Shown here in pieces: positions 34,341 to 43,158 of a stretch of 64,000 bases of DNA. The notes beneath the pieces were generated by a model. The model was given only the letters and a program-made list of their open reading frames with translations. It was not told the origin of the DNA and searched no databases. The stretch comes from Calditrichota bacterium (lineage in GTDB: Bacteria > Zhuqueibacterota > Zhuqueibacteria > Zhuqueibacterales > Geothermadaptataceae): contig QQUE01000012.1 of NCBI GenBank assembly GCA_008501765.1, forward strand, positions 186,001 to 250,000, given 5' to 3'. Position 1 is the stretch's first letter. Every line of letters starts with the position of its first letter. Made by a program: the position numbers and the translations under genes.

Positions 34341-34712
34341 ATGGCAAGAAATAAACTTATATCCTACAACCCAAAACTAAAAGGTTTTGCAAAAAAATTA
34401 CGTAAAAACAGCACCCTCTCTGAAATCCTTCTTTGGAAGCAAATAAAAGGAAAAGCGCTTGGATTTGAATTCCATTGCCAAGTTCCCATGGATGAGTTTA
34501 TCGTTGATTTTTACTGCCATGAACTAATGCTCGCAATTCAAATTGATGGCGAAAGTCATGAATACAAATACGATTATGACAGCCAAAGACAAGCAGAACT
34601 TCAAAAATTTGGCATTACATTTATTCGATTTTCAGATTTGGATGTAAAGAAAAATATGAGGAGTGTTTTACTCGCGTTGGAACAAAAAATCAGGTTACTG
34701 GAATCAAGTTAA
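34341..34712 (+). CDS. DUF559 endonuclease-like protein
   Basis: A 123-residue protein of the DUF559 family (very-short-patch-repair-endonuclease-like fold): LRKNSTLSEILLWKQIKGKALGFEFHCQVPMDEFIVDFYC, then the conserved IQIDGESH and RLAELQKFGITFIRF-like block (here RQAELQKFGITFIRF). Asp in IVDFYC and Glu in DGESH are the presumed metal ligands. Function is unknown. It lies between preA and the aminotransferase gene, bounded by GC-rich palindromic repeats in inverted orientation. Confidence 0.88.
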   Translation: MARNKLISYNPKLKGFAKKLRKNSTLSEILLWKQIKGKALGFEFHCQVPMDEFIVDFYCHELMLAIQIDGESHEYKYDYDSQRQAELQKFGITFIRFSDLDVKKNMRSVLLALEQKIRLLESS

Positions 34713-34735
34713 ACTGTGGTGAATTTCAGCGGAGG

Positions 34736-34767
34736 ACATCCCCCTTATCCCCCTTCGAAGGGGGAAT
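34736..34767. repeat. CCCCCTTTGAAGGGGG repeat, copy B (inverted)
   Basis: ACATCCCCCTTATCCCCC followed by TTCGAAGGGGGAA, the reverse orientation of copies A and C. Confidence 0.85.
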
Positions 34768-34880
34768 TCAGAATCCGATTTTTTTGAATCATTAATGCCA
34801 GATTTCATGTAGAATGGAGTAAACAAATCACTATTTAATGAGCAGAACTGAATCAGGTAAAACAGTAAGTACAGATGAAA

Positions 34881-34910
34881 GCTCCCCCTTTGAAGGGGGC
34901 GGGGGGATGT
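34881..34910. repeat. CCCCCTTTGAAGGGGG repeat, copy C
   Basis: GCTCCCCCTTTGAAGGGGGC followed by GGGGGGATGT, same orientation as copy A, between DUF559 and the aminotransferase gene. Confidence 0.85.
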
Positions 34911-34951
34911 AATCGCCCCAACATTTTAATCAAAACGAAAGAGGATACAAA

Positions 34952-36229
34952 ATGCCCGATAAAACCCTGCAAAAGCATAAAGATTATCTTTTTCCCAGCG
35001 TGGCAAACTATTACAAAGATCCCCTGGTTATCGAAAGCGGGGAGGGTTATTATGTCTACAGCAAAGACGGCCGGAAATATCTCGATTTTTTTGGTGGCAT
35101 TCTCACCGTCAGCGTCGGGCATTGCAATCCGAAAGTGACCAGCAAAGTCAATGAGCAAAACCAGAAACTGCAGCACACATCCACGCTCTATCCCAACGAT
35201 AATATTGTTAATCTGGCAGAAAAATTAGCCCAGATTACTCCCGGGAAATTACAAAAAACGTTCTTCACCAGCGCGGGCACCGAAGCCGACGAAACAGCCG
35301 TTTTTATGGCGCAACACTATACCGGCAATCAGGAAATTATTGCGTTGCGGCATGGGTACAGCGGCCGTTCCATGCTGGCGATGAGCCTAACCGCACACGC
35401 TTCGTGGCGCCATGGCGGCACCCAGATTGCGGGAATCAAACACGCTGTGAATCCGTATTGCTACCGCTGCCCGCTCGGCCTCACTTACCCAGGTTGCGAC
35501 ATAAAATGTGCCCAGGATATTGAAGAAGTAATCATGACGACAACCTGCGGCGAAATCGCGGGATTTCTCGCTGAGCCAATTCAGGGCGTCGGCGGATTTA
35601 TCACTGCGCCACCCGAATATTTTAAAGTGGCAGTTCCTATCATCAAAAAATACGGCGGTGTTTTTATCTGCGACGAGGTGCAAACAGGCTTCGGCCGTAC
35701 TGGCAAACGCATGTTTGGCATCGAGCATTGGGAAGTGGAACCGGATATCATGACCTGCGCCAAAGGCATGGCCAACGGCGCGCCTATCGGAGCCACTATC
35801 GCACGCACGGAAATCGCCGACAGTTTTACCGGATTGACCATCTCGACATTTGGCGGCAATCCCGTTTCGATGGCAGCGGCATTAGCGACAATTCAGGTAA
35901 TCGAAGAAGAAAAATTAGCACAAAATGCCCATGAAGTTGGTGGTTATTTACGGGAAGGTCTGCTCGATTTGCAGAAAAAATACCCGGCCATGGGTGATGT
36001 CCGCGGCATGGGCCTGATGCAAGGAGTCGAATTTGTCGGAGAAAATAAAGTGCCTGACGCCGAACTGGTGGCCAAGCTTTTTGAAGAGACCAAAAAGGAT
36101 GGTGTACTTATAGGCAAAGGCGGATTATACGGCAATGTAATACGCATCGCGCCGCCGCTAACTATTAGCAAAAGCGAGGTAGATGATTTTATCCGTGTAC
36201 TCGATGCAGCACTGGGACGGTGTAAATAA
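34952..36229 (+). CDS. Class III aminotransferase (beta-alanine transaminase role)
   Basis: A 425-residue PLP enzyme. It has SAGTEADETAV, FICDEVQTGFGRTG (about residues 237-250) and the PLP lysine in MTCAKGMANGAPIGA (about 272). It resembles alanine-glyoxylate aminotransferase 2 and omega-amino-acid transaminases. In this operon it most likely converts beta-alanine (or 3-aminoisobutyrate) to malonate (or methylmalonate) semialdehyde, the substrate of MmsA encoded at the front. GAAAGAGG precedes the ATG. This is the last recognisable pathway gene. Confidence 0.9.
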   Translation: MPDKTLQKHKDYLFPSVANYYKDPLVIESGEGYYVYSKDGRKYLDFFGGILTVSVGHCNPKVTSKVNEQNQKLQHTSTLYPNDNIVNLAEKLAQITPGKLQKTFFTSAGTEADETAVFMAQHYTGNQEIIALRHGYSGRSMLAMSLTAHASWRHGGTQIAGIKHAVNPYCYRCPLGLTYPGCDIKCAQDIEEVIMTTTCGEIAGFLAEPIQGVGGFITAPPEYFKVAVPIIKKYGGVFICDEVQTGFGRTGKRMFGIEHWEVEPDIMTCAKGMANGAPIGATIARTEIADSFTGLTISTFGGNPVSMAAALATIQVIEEEKLAQNAHEVGGYLREGLLDLQKKYPAMGDVRGMGLMQGVEFVGENKVPDAELVAKLFEETKKDGVLIGKGGLYGNVIRIAPPLTISKSEVDDFIRVLDAALGRCK

Positions 36230-36280
36230 GGAGGAAAGAAACAGTCCAAAATTTTAAAAGAACCTGAAATTGAACCGCTT

Positions 36281-36430
36281 ATGAGTATAGTGCTGTCGAA
36301 TTTTGGTGTAAAATGTACAGGATCTTCAATCATGTTTTATACTCTTGATATTTCATCAGAAATGGAAGTGCAGCATTTCAAGGCAGTCAATGAAATTCCA
36401 AAGATATTGCATACTTTAACCAATTTATAA
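36281..36430 (+). CDS. Small ORF of uncertain reality
   Basis: A 49-codon frame (starting MSIVLSNFGVKCTGSS) that ends 15 bases before the HTH-fusion gene. No domain is recognised and there is no ribosome site near the ATG; a strong GGAGG lies much further upstream at 36230. It might be a fragment of an older gene or a small partner of the next gene. Confidence is low. Confidence 0.2.
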   Translation: MSIVLSNFGVKCTGSSIMFYTLDISSEMEVQHFKAVNEIPKILHTLTNL

Positions 36431-36445
36431 TGAAAGGGATGCAAC

Positions 36446-38023
36446 ATGTCAACGAGTTGGGTTCAACAATTAAAACAGATTCTCGAAAATGAAAACATCA
36501 AGTTGTCAAAATTCGCTCAAGAAAGTAATTGTACCATTCAAACATTTAGAGAATCTTCAAGGGGGAGAAGTAAGATTTCCAGGTCAGCTAAAAATAATAT
36601 TATTAGCGCGTTAAACAAATTAGCCAAGGAAAAATATTCTTTTAACGATGTATTCATCGAAAAAATAAAATTAGACAAGAAAAAGGATGATACCGAATCA
36701 GAAAAAGTACGTGATGCAATTGCACCACAATTTAAATCCGGCTTTATTTTGATGCCTTTTGGAACATTGGACGATGAACCTAATAAAAAAGCAGTTAATC
36801 CATCCAGGATTCTACTCAAAAAAAGCCGTCAGGATGATTTATTCAAATTATTATACTTTGCCTTAAATGATGCATTTTTCCAGAACTATTTCAATAAAAC
36901 TGTTGGTGATTGGCTACCGATAAAAATTGAGCGTGCCGATACGGGGGCAGGCCGTTCGCCAGACTTGCTTGATAATGTATTATTGAAAATTAGTGATAGT
37001 GATTTTTGTCTTGCTGATCTAACTGTAGATAATTTAAATGTTGCCCTTGAAACCGGCTACGCCTTTGCCTGTGATAAGTATATCATCAATATTGTTCAAG
37101 AAGACATTTTAATCGATCACAAAGAAGGTCGATTAAATACTACGATGTCGGACTTGGCCGGTAAGATTTATCACGAAATAAATTTATCACCAATAATTGG
37201 CAACGCAAAATGGAAAAAAATTTCATCCTTTTTAGAGAGCACGGATTTTTTTATAAATGCCGTTGCTTTTTTTTCATCAACAAAAGACAAACTCACTCCT
37301 TTCGAAGAAAAAATTAGAGCAGGTTTCTATTCGACTTTTTTTTGTGCATGGCTGCAGCAAAATTCTAAAAAACTATTTATCTCGAATGAATCTATCGAAA
37401 AATTAAATGAAAGCTATTTAAGAAACATTGTCAGGCCACTCTATGGAACTATTCGACCTCTTTGGGAGAAGTTAATTTCCGGCGGTACTGAAATCACTTA
37501 TAAAAGCGATGTTTTTGCTTCTCGGGTCGCAGCAGATTATGCATCCATATTTTCAAATGCGCGCAAGCGAATTCGAATTTTAACCACCAATTTACAAGGA
37601 TTGGTTGAGCATATTGGCGACATGTTAAATGCAATCAAGGGGAATCCGAGTCTTAAAATTGAAATTTTGACTCTCGATCCAGAAAGTGAGTTTGTGAACT
37701 CACGAGGAACATTGATTGGTAAAGAAATTTCAGAATTTCGGCAGGAAATGAAAACGAGTCTGCAAACTTTTAAAACAGAGTTAAAGTTCGAATCCCATAA
37801 AATTCACCAAAATGATTCGACAGTTCTCATACGCATATATCGTGAATTCCCGACGCAAATAACTTATATCATTGATGATTATGTCTATTCTTCAGTGGTT
37901 TCTGTAAATCATCAAAGCAGGCATAATCTGGTATTTAAAATTCAAAGAAGCAGGAAGGGCGTTGAAAATTCATTTTACCAACATTGGGATACTATTTGGG
38001 CACGGGCGATCGATATCAAATAA
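36446..38023 (+). CDS. HTH, deoxyribosyltransferase-like and C-terminal sensor fusion
   Basis: A 525-residue protein with three parts. Residues about 1-65 are a helix-turn-helix of the lambda-repressor type (LSKFAQESNCTIQTFRESSRG). Residues about 95-215 look like a nucleoside 2-deoxyribosyltransferase/TIR-like Rossmann fold: FILMPFGT, then SPDLLDNVLLKISDSDFCLADLT, NLNVALETGYAFA and KYIINIVQE. Residues about 355-520 resemble the phospholipase-D-like C-terminal domain found in other HTH proteins: ARKRIRILTTNL and IEILTLDPESEFVNSRG. No pathway gene is similar. Such folds serve as NAD- or nucleotide-cleaving effectors in bacterial immunity, but that role is inferred here. It has its own AAAGGG ribosome site. 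Confidence 0.6.
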   Translation: MSTSWVQQLKQILENENIKLSKFAQESNCTIQTFRESSRGRSKISRSAKNNIISALNKLAKEKYSFNDVFIEKIKLDKKKDDTESEKVRDAIAPQFKSGFILMPFGTLDDEPNKKAVNPSRILLKKSRQDDLFKLLYFALNDAFFQNYFNKTVGDWLPIKIERADTGAGRSPDLLDNVLLKISDSDFCLADLTVDNLNVALETGYAFACDKYIINIVQEDILIDHKEGRLNTTMSDLAGKIYHEINLSPIIGNAKWKKISSFLESTDFFINAVAFFSSTKDKLTPFEEKIRAGFYSTFFCAWLQQNSKKLFISNESIEKLNESYLRNIVRPLYGTIRPLWEKLISGGTEITYKSDVFASRVAADYASIFSNARKRIRILTTNLQGLVEHIGDMLNAIKGNPSLKIEILTLDPESEFVNSRGTLIGKEISEFRQEMKTSLQTFKTELKFESHKIHQNDSTVLIRIYREFPTQITYIIDDYVYSSVVSVNHQSRHNLVFKIQRSRKGVENSFYQHWDTIWARAIDIK

Positions 38024-38174
38024 TAAAAAACATCTATTTGATTTAAAACAACGAGAGAGTTCATGCACATCCTTGCCAAACTATAAAGGGCATTTCTCAA
38101 TATCCAATTAATTCACCCTAAAATTGAGCGGAATAATTCTTTAACGGTTATAAATATCCACGCAGGAATAAAAG

Positions 38175-38540
38175 GTGAAACACTCACTGCTTTTTGTATA
38201 TAATGCCCACTCCGGTATGTTCAACACCATGGCTGATATCGCCCACAAAGCATTTTCCCCTGGAACTTATCAATGCAGCCTGTGCCAAATAACCCACAAT
38301 TTATTTAATGAAAAAAGCGAGTGGCGAGAATTTATTGCCAGCCTGGAGATTCCCTGTAAATTTTTACATATTGATGAATTCAGAGAAAAATACAAAAATC
38401 ATACAAAGGATTTTCCAGCCTTGTTTTTATCGAATGATGAAAAGCTAACACACATTGCGACCGCAAAAGACATAAACAGGTGCAAATCATTGGAGGATTT
38501 GAAAAATTTGGTGCTACGAATTGTCAGCCAAATCAATTAA
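38175..38540 (+). CDS. Conserved hypothetical protein with CxxC
   Basis: A 121-residue soluble protein starting at GTG. It has FVYNAHSGMFNTMADIAHK, a CSLCQITHN motif (about residues 33-41), a WREFIASL helix and HIDEFREKY. I have seen this arrangement in small uncharacterised bacterial proteins. The CxxC motif and the alpha/beta pattern would fit a thioredoxin-like fold, but this is not shown. It stands between the HTH fusion and the DUF2721 gene on the same strand. Confidence 0.6.
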   Translation: MKHSLLFVYNAHSGMFNTMADIAHKAFSPGTYQCSLCQITHNLFNEKSEWREFIASLEIPCKFLHIDEFREKYKNHTKDFPALFLSNDEKLTHIATAKDINRCKSLEDLKNLVLRIVSQIN

Positions 38541-38633
38541 CACTGAAAGGTTCGATTTTAAAATTTCGAATATAAATACTTGACCTGTGCTATTTAACCA
38601 ACAACTACACCATAAATTATAACTTGGGCACCC

Positions 38634-39035
38634 ATGGAAATCACTTTAACAACCCCGGCATTACTATTTTCGACGATATCGCTTCTGTTGCTTGCGTATA
38701 CAAATCGATTTCTGGCTCTGGCAGCTTTAATTCGGCAATTGCATAATAAATATCAAACATCACCTTCTGCCGAAATGATGAGCCAGATTTTGAATTTAAA
38801 AAAACGTGTCGTGCTCATAAAAAATATGCAGGCAATCGGTATTTTTAGCCTGTTCTTTTGTGTTTTGTGTATGTTTCTCCTTTTCGCCGGGTTGCTTTTA
38901 CCGGGGAAAATTACCTTTGGTCTCAGCCTGGTTTTCATGATGGCCTCTTTGATTTTATCGTTGCAGGAAATTCGCATCTCTGTCGATGCACTCAACTTAC
39001 AATTAAGTGACCGCCTGTCGCAGATTAACAAGTAA
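38634..39035 (+). CDS. DUF2721 membrane protein
   Basis: A 133-residue protein with three hydrophobic helices (about 8-32, 65-90, 95-115) and the DUF2721 signatures LLLLAYTNRFLALAALIRQL, LKKRVVLIKNMQAIG and LQEIRISVDALNLQL. Its function is unknown. Length matches the family. It is monocistronic or weakly linked to neighbours, about 95 bases after the previous stop. Confidence 0.8.
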   Translation: MEITLTTPALLFSTISLLLLAYTNRFLALAALIRQLHNKYQTSPSAEMMSQILNLKKRVVLIKNMQAIGIFSLFFCVLCMFLLFAGLLLPGKITFGLSLVFMMASLILSLQEIRISVDALNLQLSDRLSQINK

Positions 39036-39232
39036 ACCTGAATAAGGGAATGAAACCAGCCAGCCCAACCTGATTTTCGCTTTTTCGATTTGCATTTTTC
39101 TCTGGTAAAATTAATCTGTTTACCCGATCGAATTTTCCATCAATCCATCTGTACTTATCTTGCAATTTTCCAAAATTTATATATATTCAATTATCTAATT
39201 TTTGTGAAATTAACAAGAACAGGAGACATCTT

Positions 39233-40027
39233 TTGAATCAAACCCCCAATTCAAAAAACATGCAAAAGATAGCCTTGTTGATCGATGGCGACAATGCGCA
39301 ACCACGTCTGCTGGGTAAAATTATTGCCGAGGCCGGCATTTACGGACCGATCACCATTAAACGGATTTACGGCGATTGGACGACCTCAAACATGCGCGGC
39401 TGGAAAGATGCGTTGAACAATTATGCCGTCCAGCCTATCCAGCAATTCCGGTACACCGTCGGGAAAAACGCCACCGATAGCGCCTTGATTATCGATGCGA
39501 TGGATATTTTGCATAGCGGACATGTCGATGGTTTTTGTATCGTATCCAGTGATAGCGATTATACGCGCCTGGCAACGCGTATTCGGGAAGCCGGTTTTTT
39601 CGTCATGGGAATTGGTGAGAAAAAAACGCCGAAAGCTTTTGTGAATGCCTGCAATATTTTTATTTTTACGGAAAATATCATCCATGATTATGAGGAAATG
39701 GAAGAAAAACCGGAATCACAAGGTGCGGCGGAAGATATTTCTACCAGCGATCCAGTTCCATTAATTATCAAAGCACACGGAATGGCGGAGAATGAAGGCG
39801 GATGGGCGCCCCTCGCTGCTCTTGGTTTGCATCTGCACCAGCTCGATCCGAGTTTCGATCCACGCACATTTGGCTTTAAAAAACTTTCCCAGCTCATACA
39901 GGCGAAAAAATCCCACTTCACGCTGCGCAATGACGATGAAAACAATCTCTCCACTGTTTATGTAAAAGTAAAAGCGAAAAAAACCGCTAAAAAGAAGCCT
40001 GTAAAAAAGAAACCGGTTAAAAAGTAG
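39233..40027 (+). CDS. NYN-domain protein with LOTUS (OST-HTH) domain
   Basis: A 264-residue protein. Residues about 10-150 form a NYN (PIN-like) RNase domain: LLIDGDNAQPRLLGKI, KRIYGDWT, NATDSALIIDAMDIL and CIVSSDSDYTRLATRIRE carry the acidic metal ligands. Residues about 175-245 are an OST-HTH/LOTUS RNA-binding domain (GWAPLAALGLHLHQLDPSFDPRTFGFKKLSQLI). The tail is a Lys-rich repeat (KKPVKKKPVKK). It probably cleaves or binds RNA. The TTG at 39233 is favoured by AGGAGA six bases upstream; an ATG lies at 39260. Confidence 0.88.
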   Translation: MNQTPNSKNMQKIALLIDGDNAQPRLLGKIIAEAGIYGPITIKRIYGDWTTSNMRGWKDALNNYAVQPIQQFRYTVGKNATDSALIIDAMDILHSGHVDGFCIVSSDSDYTRLATRIREAGFFVMGIGEKKTPKAFVNACNIFIFTENIIHDYEEMEEKPESQGAAEDISTSDPVPLIIKAHGMAENEGGWAPLAALGLHLHQLDPSFDPRTFGFKKLSQLIQAKKSHFTLRNDDENNLSTVYVKVKAKKTAKKKPVKKKPVKK

Positions 40028-40060
40028 TTCCATTAATTTCGTGGTCACCAGGAATAAATC

Positions 40061-41566
40061 ATGAACAATATACTCTTTAGTTTAATAATTTCTCTTTTCG
40101 CGATATTCACAACAAGCGTTTTTGGCGGGGAGGAAGTTCAGCGTGAAAAATTCAATAATTTACGAATTTACCAAGTAATGGTCGAAGCTTTTCAGGATGG
40201 TGATCCCAATCGAAATTATAGCGTCGGCTACGGGCCGAGCCCCCATCACGGCGATATAAAGGGAATAACAAAGGCCCTGCCGTATATCAAAAATCTGGGG
40301 ATGAACACAATCTGGCTGACTCCAATTTTTGATTCGGACAAGGGATCGGGTCTGGATTTACGTCTCGAATCGACGGGATATTTCTGCCGTGACTATTTTA
40401 AAATCGATCCTGCATTCGGCACATTAACTGATGCCCGCGAGATGGTGGACCGCGCCCATGAACTTGGCCTGTATGTTTTATTCGACGGTGTTTTCGGGCA
40501 CCACAAAGGCGAAGTCAAACCGTCTCCGACTGGCAAACTCCCGGCAGGTGCGAATAATCCCGTTGATTATCCTGGAAGTTTGGAATTTTACAAAGAAGTG
40601 GCCACATTTTGGATCGATCAATTAGATATTGACGGCTGGCGTTTGGATCAGGCATACCAGGTTCCCGCGAAATACTGGCCCGAAATCCGGTCTGCTGTGG
40701 AGACAAAATGTGCCGAACGGAAGCAGGCCGGAGAAACATGGGGCACGCTCGGATATCTGGTAGCGGAAATTTGGAATACGGCTGAAAATATTAGTAAACA
40801 GGGATATGGTACCGTTGCCGAGCCGGCACTTCCATCCGCCTTCGATTTTCCCCTGCGATACAATCTCGTTCAAGCGTTAGCCGTGGAAGAAAATGGTTTT
40901 GGGCTGCAGCCTGCCTATGTGTTGAATTTGGGATTTCTCAACTCGAAAAAATATCCCGGCCACGCCCTTCCCAATTTGATGCTCGGAAACCACGATCTGG
41001 TACGATTCGGCGATCTCATTCAACGTGCCGGGCTTGGTGGGCCTGAAACCGCTGATTACTGGAAAAGGCATCAATGTGCGTTCAGTTTTCTCACCGCTTT
41101 CACCGGGCCGATAACAATTTATTACAACGAAGAAATTGGCGCCGAAGTACCCAATTTCGCGGAGCGAATTACTCAGGACTGCGTGAAGTTTGATTTATGC
41201 GACGATCATGTCGGACGGACAGCAGGAAAAATCACCGGGCTTAATAAAAATGAGCAAGCATTATACGACTATCTCAGCACCTTGATGGGATTGCGTGCCC
41301 GGCATCTTGCACTTTGGAACGGTGAGCGCACCAATATCATGGCGGGAGAACATCTTTATGCCGACTTAAAAACATCTGCAGATGAGGCAATATTATACAT
41401 TTTAAACACTTCCAACGAGAAGCAAATCTTCAAGATAAATACCATCAATTTACCGGGTAATGCAGCAAAAGACTTACTTACTGCAGAGAATTTCAGACCA
41501 AGCGGGCCAAATCTGGAAATTCAAGTGAATGGATTATCATCGCGTTTTTTGATGATAAAAAAGTAA
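40061..41566 (+). CDS. Secreted alpha-amylase family (GH13) enzyme
   Basis: A 501-residue protein with a signal peptide (about 1-24). The GH13 regions appear in order: FDGVFGHH (region I), DGWRLDQAYQ with the nucleophile Asp (region II), LVAEIWNT with the acid/base Glu (region III) and LMLGNHDLVRFGD (region IV). It acts on alpha-glucans outside the cytoplasm; the exact specificity is not evident. AGGAA precedes the ATG, and MarC follows 25 bases later. Confidence 0.88.
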   Translation: MNNILFSLIISLFAIFTTSVFGGEEVQREKFNNLRIYQVMVEAFQDGDPNRNYSVGYGPSPHHGDIKGITKALPYIKNLGMNTIWLTPIFDSDKGSGLDLRLESTGYFCRDYFKIDPAFGTLTDAREMVDRAHELGLYVLFDGVFGHHKGEVKPSPTGKLPAGANNPVDYPGSLEFYKEVATFWIDQLDIDGWRLDQAYQVPAKYWPEIRSAVETKCAERKQAGETWGTLGYLVAEIWNTAENISKQGYGTVAEPALPSAFDFPLRYNLVQALAVEENGFGLQPAYVLNLGFLNSKKYPGHALPNLMLGNHDLVRFGDLIQRAGLGGPETADYWKRHQCAFSFLTAFTGPITIYYNEEIGAEVPNFAERITQDCVKFDLCDDHVGRTAGKITGLNKNEQALYDYLSTLMGLRARHLALWNGERTNIMAGEHLYADLKTSADEAILYILNTSNEKQIFKINTINLPGNAAKDLLTAENFRPSGPNLEIQVNGLSSRFLMIKK

Positions 41567-41591
41567 AACGACTCGATTCTAATTGTAAAAT

Positions 41592-42230
41592 ATGAACGAA
41601 CTCATAACCTTTTCTCTTCTCAGTTTCACTTCCTTTTTCACCCTGATAAATCCGCTGGGTGTCATGCCTGTTTACATGACAATGACCTCAGGATTAACAA
41701 CAAAAGAGCGCACAAAAACGGCACGTAAAGCGGTCATCACTTCGTTTTTTATCTTATTGGCTTTTGCATTTTCCGGCCAGCTTTTGTTTGATTTTTTTGG
41801 GATCTCAGTCGACAGCTTCCGAATTGCAGGCGGTATCATTTTTTTTATGGTGGGGCAGGACATGTTGCACGCCCGGCTTACAACAGTGAAAGTCCGGGAA
41901 GATGAAATCCATAAATATGTTAATGATATTTCGATTACGCCATTGGCCATTCCCATGCTTGCCGGGCCGGGCTCAATTACCAACGCTATCGTTTTAATGG
42001 AGGATGCCGGAACATTTGAGCTGAAAATGGTCTTGATTGGAACTTTAATTTCCGTATTGGTCATTACTTTTATTATTCTTTGGGGGGCTGCAAAAATATC
42101 AAAATTTCTCGGTGAAACCGGCAACAATATTCTTATGCGAATTATGGGTTTGATTGTGATGGTTATTGCTGTCGAGTTCTTTTTCAGTGGGCTGGGGCCA
42201 ATATTGCGCAAGATTTTTATTACAAATTAA
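41592..42230 (+). CDS. MarC-family integral membrane protein
   Basis: A 212-residue protein with six membrane helices and the MarC signatures FFTLINPLGVMPVYMTMT near the start, RIAGGIIFFMVGQDML and PLAIPMLAGPGSITNAIVL. The family is often misnamed multiple antibiotic resistance protein; its real function is unknown. It may be co-transcribed with the GH13 gene, but the pairing suggests no shared role. Confidence 0.9.
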   Translation: MNELITFSLLSFTSFFTLINPLGVMPVYMTMTSGLTTKERTKTARKAVITSFFILLAFAFSGQLLFDFFGISVDSFRIAGGIIFFMVGQDMLHARLTTVKVREDEIHKYVNDISITPLAIPMLAGPGSITNAIVLMEDAGTFELKMVLIGTLISVLVITFIILWGAAKISKFLGETGNNILMRIMGLIVMVIAVEFFFSGLGPILRKIFITN

Positions 42231-42261
42231 TTTCGAAACAACTTTGGTATCTGCAACAATT

Positions 42262-43044
42262 CTAATCTTTATTTTCCAAAACAACGGGTTGCAAGTTTTG
42301 TACTTCTTCTTTTGTCACCATTCTCCCGTGGCCGGGAAAAAGTGAGTGTGGATTTAAGACCTTCGCTTTGCTTGTGCTTTCGGCAATTTCCTGCCAATCG
42401 AATGCGTACAATTTTTGTATAGTCGGCGCCCCGTGTTTCGCCGCAACCAGATCACCAGCGAAAAGAATTGTGCCATTCACCAACAATCCGCTTGAGCCCG
42501 GGGTATGGCCAGGAAAATGAATGGCTTCGGCATCCAATCCGAATTCATCGAAGCGAAAACCATCCTCAAATTTTATATCTGCTTCAATTTTTCCGGGTGG
42601 CCAGATAAAATATCCGAGCGGGAGAAAAAACCGCCCAACCCGCCCCCATCTCCGGACTTTCGGCAGCTCCGTTTTTCCGGCAGCCATCGCAGCCGCATCA
42701 TTTTTGTGAATCGCCACGGGTGCTGGATATTTCTTTTTGAGCGCAGCAGCAGCGCCATAATGATCAAAATGGGCGTGAGTGATAAATATCAGGCGCAAGT
42801 CTTTCCGGCTGAGCGCTTTCATTTTGGCAATAATTTTCTTTTCACAGCCCAAAGCGCCGGGATCGACAGCGTACAACCCCTGTGGAGTTTCAATTAAAAA
42901 AGATTGCGAAAGCAGGTCGGAAAAAATGTGGACTTTAATATCAGAATCTTGCACTTGTTTGCCTGAATTCGGTGCGATTGTATAATTGTGGGAACACGCA
43001 AAATTTAAAATAGAGGGTAGGATGACAAATAAATACATTCTCAT
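42262..43044 (-). CDS. Metallo-beta-lactamase-fold lipoprotein
   Basis: A 260-residue MBL-fold hydrolase. The metal motif THAHFDHYG (about residues 89-97), HFPGHTPGSSGLL (about 178) and LFAGDLVAA (about 195) give the usual ligands, and FPGHGRMV near the end the last His. A lipobox LNFAC at residue 17 points to an exported lipoprotein. The substrate is unknown; a quorum-lactone or glyoxalase-II-like role cannot be distinguished. It is downstream of selD in the same direction, 114 bp away. Confidence 0.85.
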   Translation of the reverse strand: MRMYLFVILPSILNFACSHNYTIAPNSGKQVQDSDIKVHIFSDLLSQSFLIETPQGLYAVDPGALGCEKKIIAKMKALSRKDLRLIFITHAHFDHYGAAAALKKKYPAPVAIHKNDAAAMAAGKTELPKVRRWGRVGRFFLPLGYFIWPPGKIEADIKFEDGFRFDEFGLDAEAIHFPGHTPGSSGLLVNGTILFAGDLVAAKHGAPTIQKLYAFDWQEIAESTSKAKVLNPHSLFPGHGRMVTKEEVQNLQPVVLENKD

Positions 43045-43158
43045 TTTGAAATTCCAGGCTAAACAGATTAGTAATTTTACTTTTGGAAGATAAATAATTC
43101 ACCGGGTTTGAGTGTCATGAGAATGTCAAAATTGGAGTTTGAAACGAAAGAGCACTAC

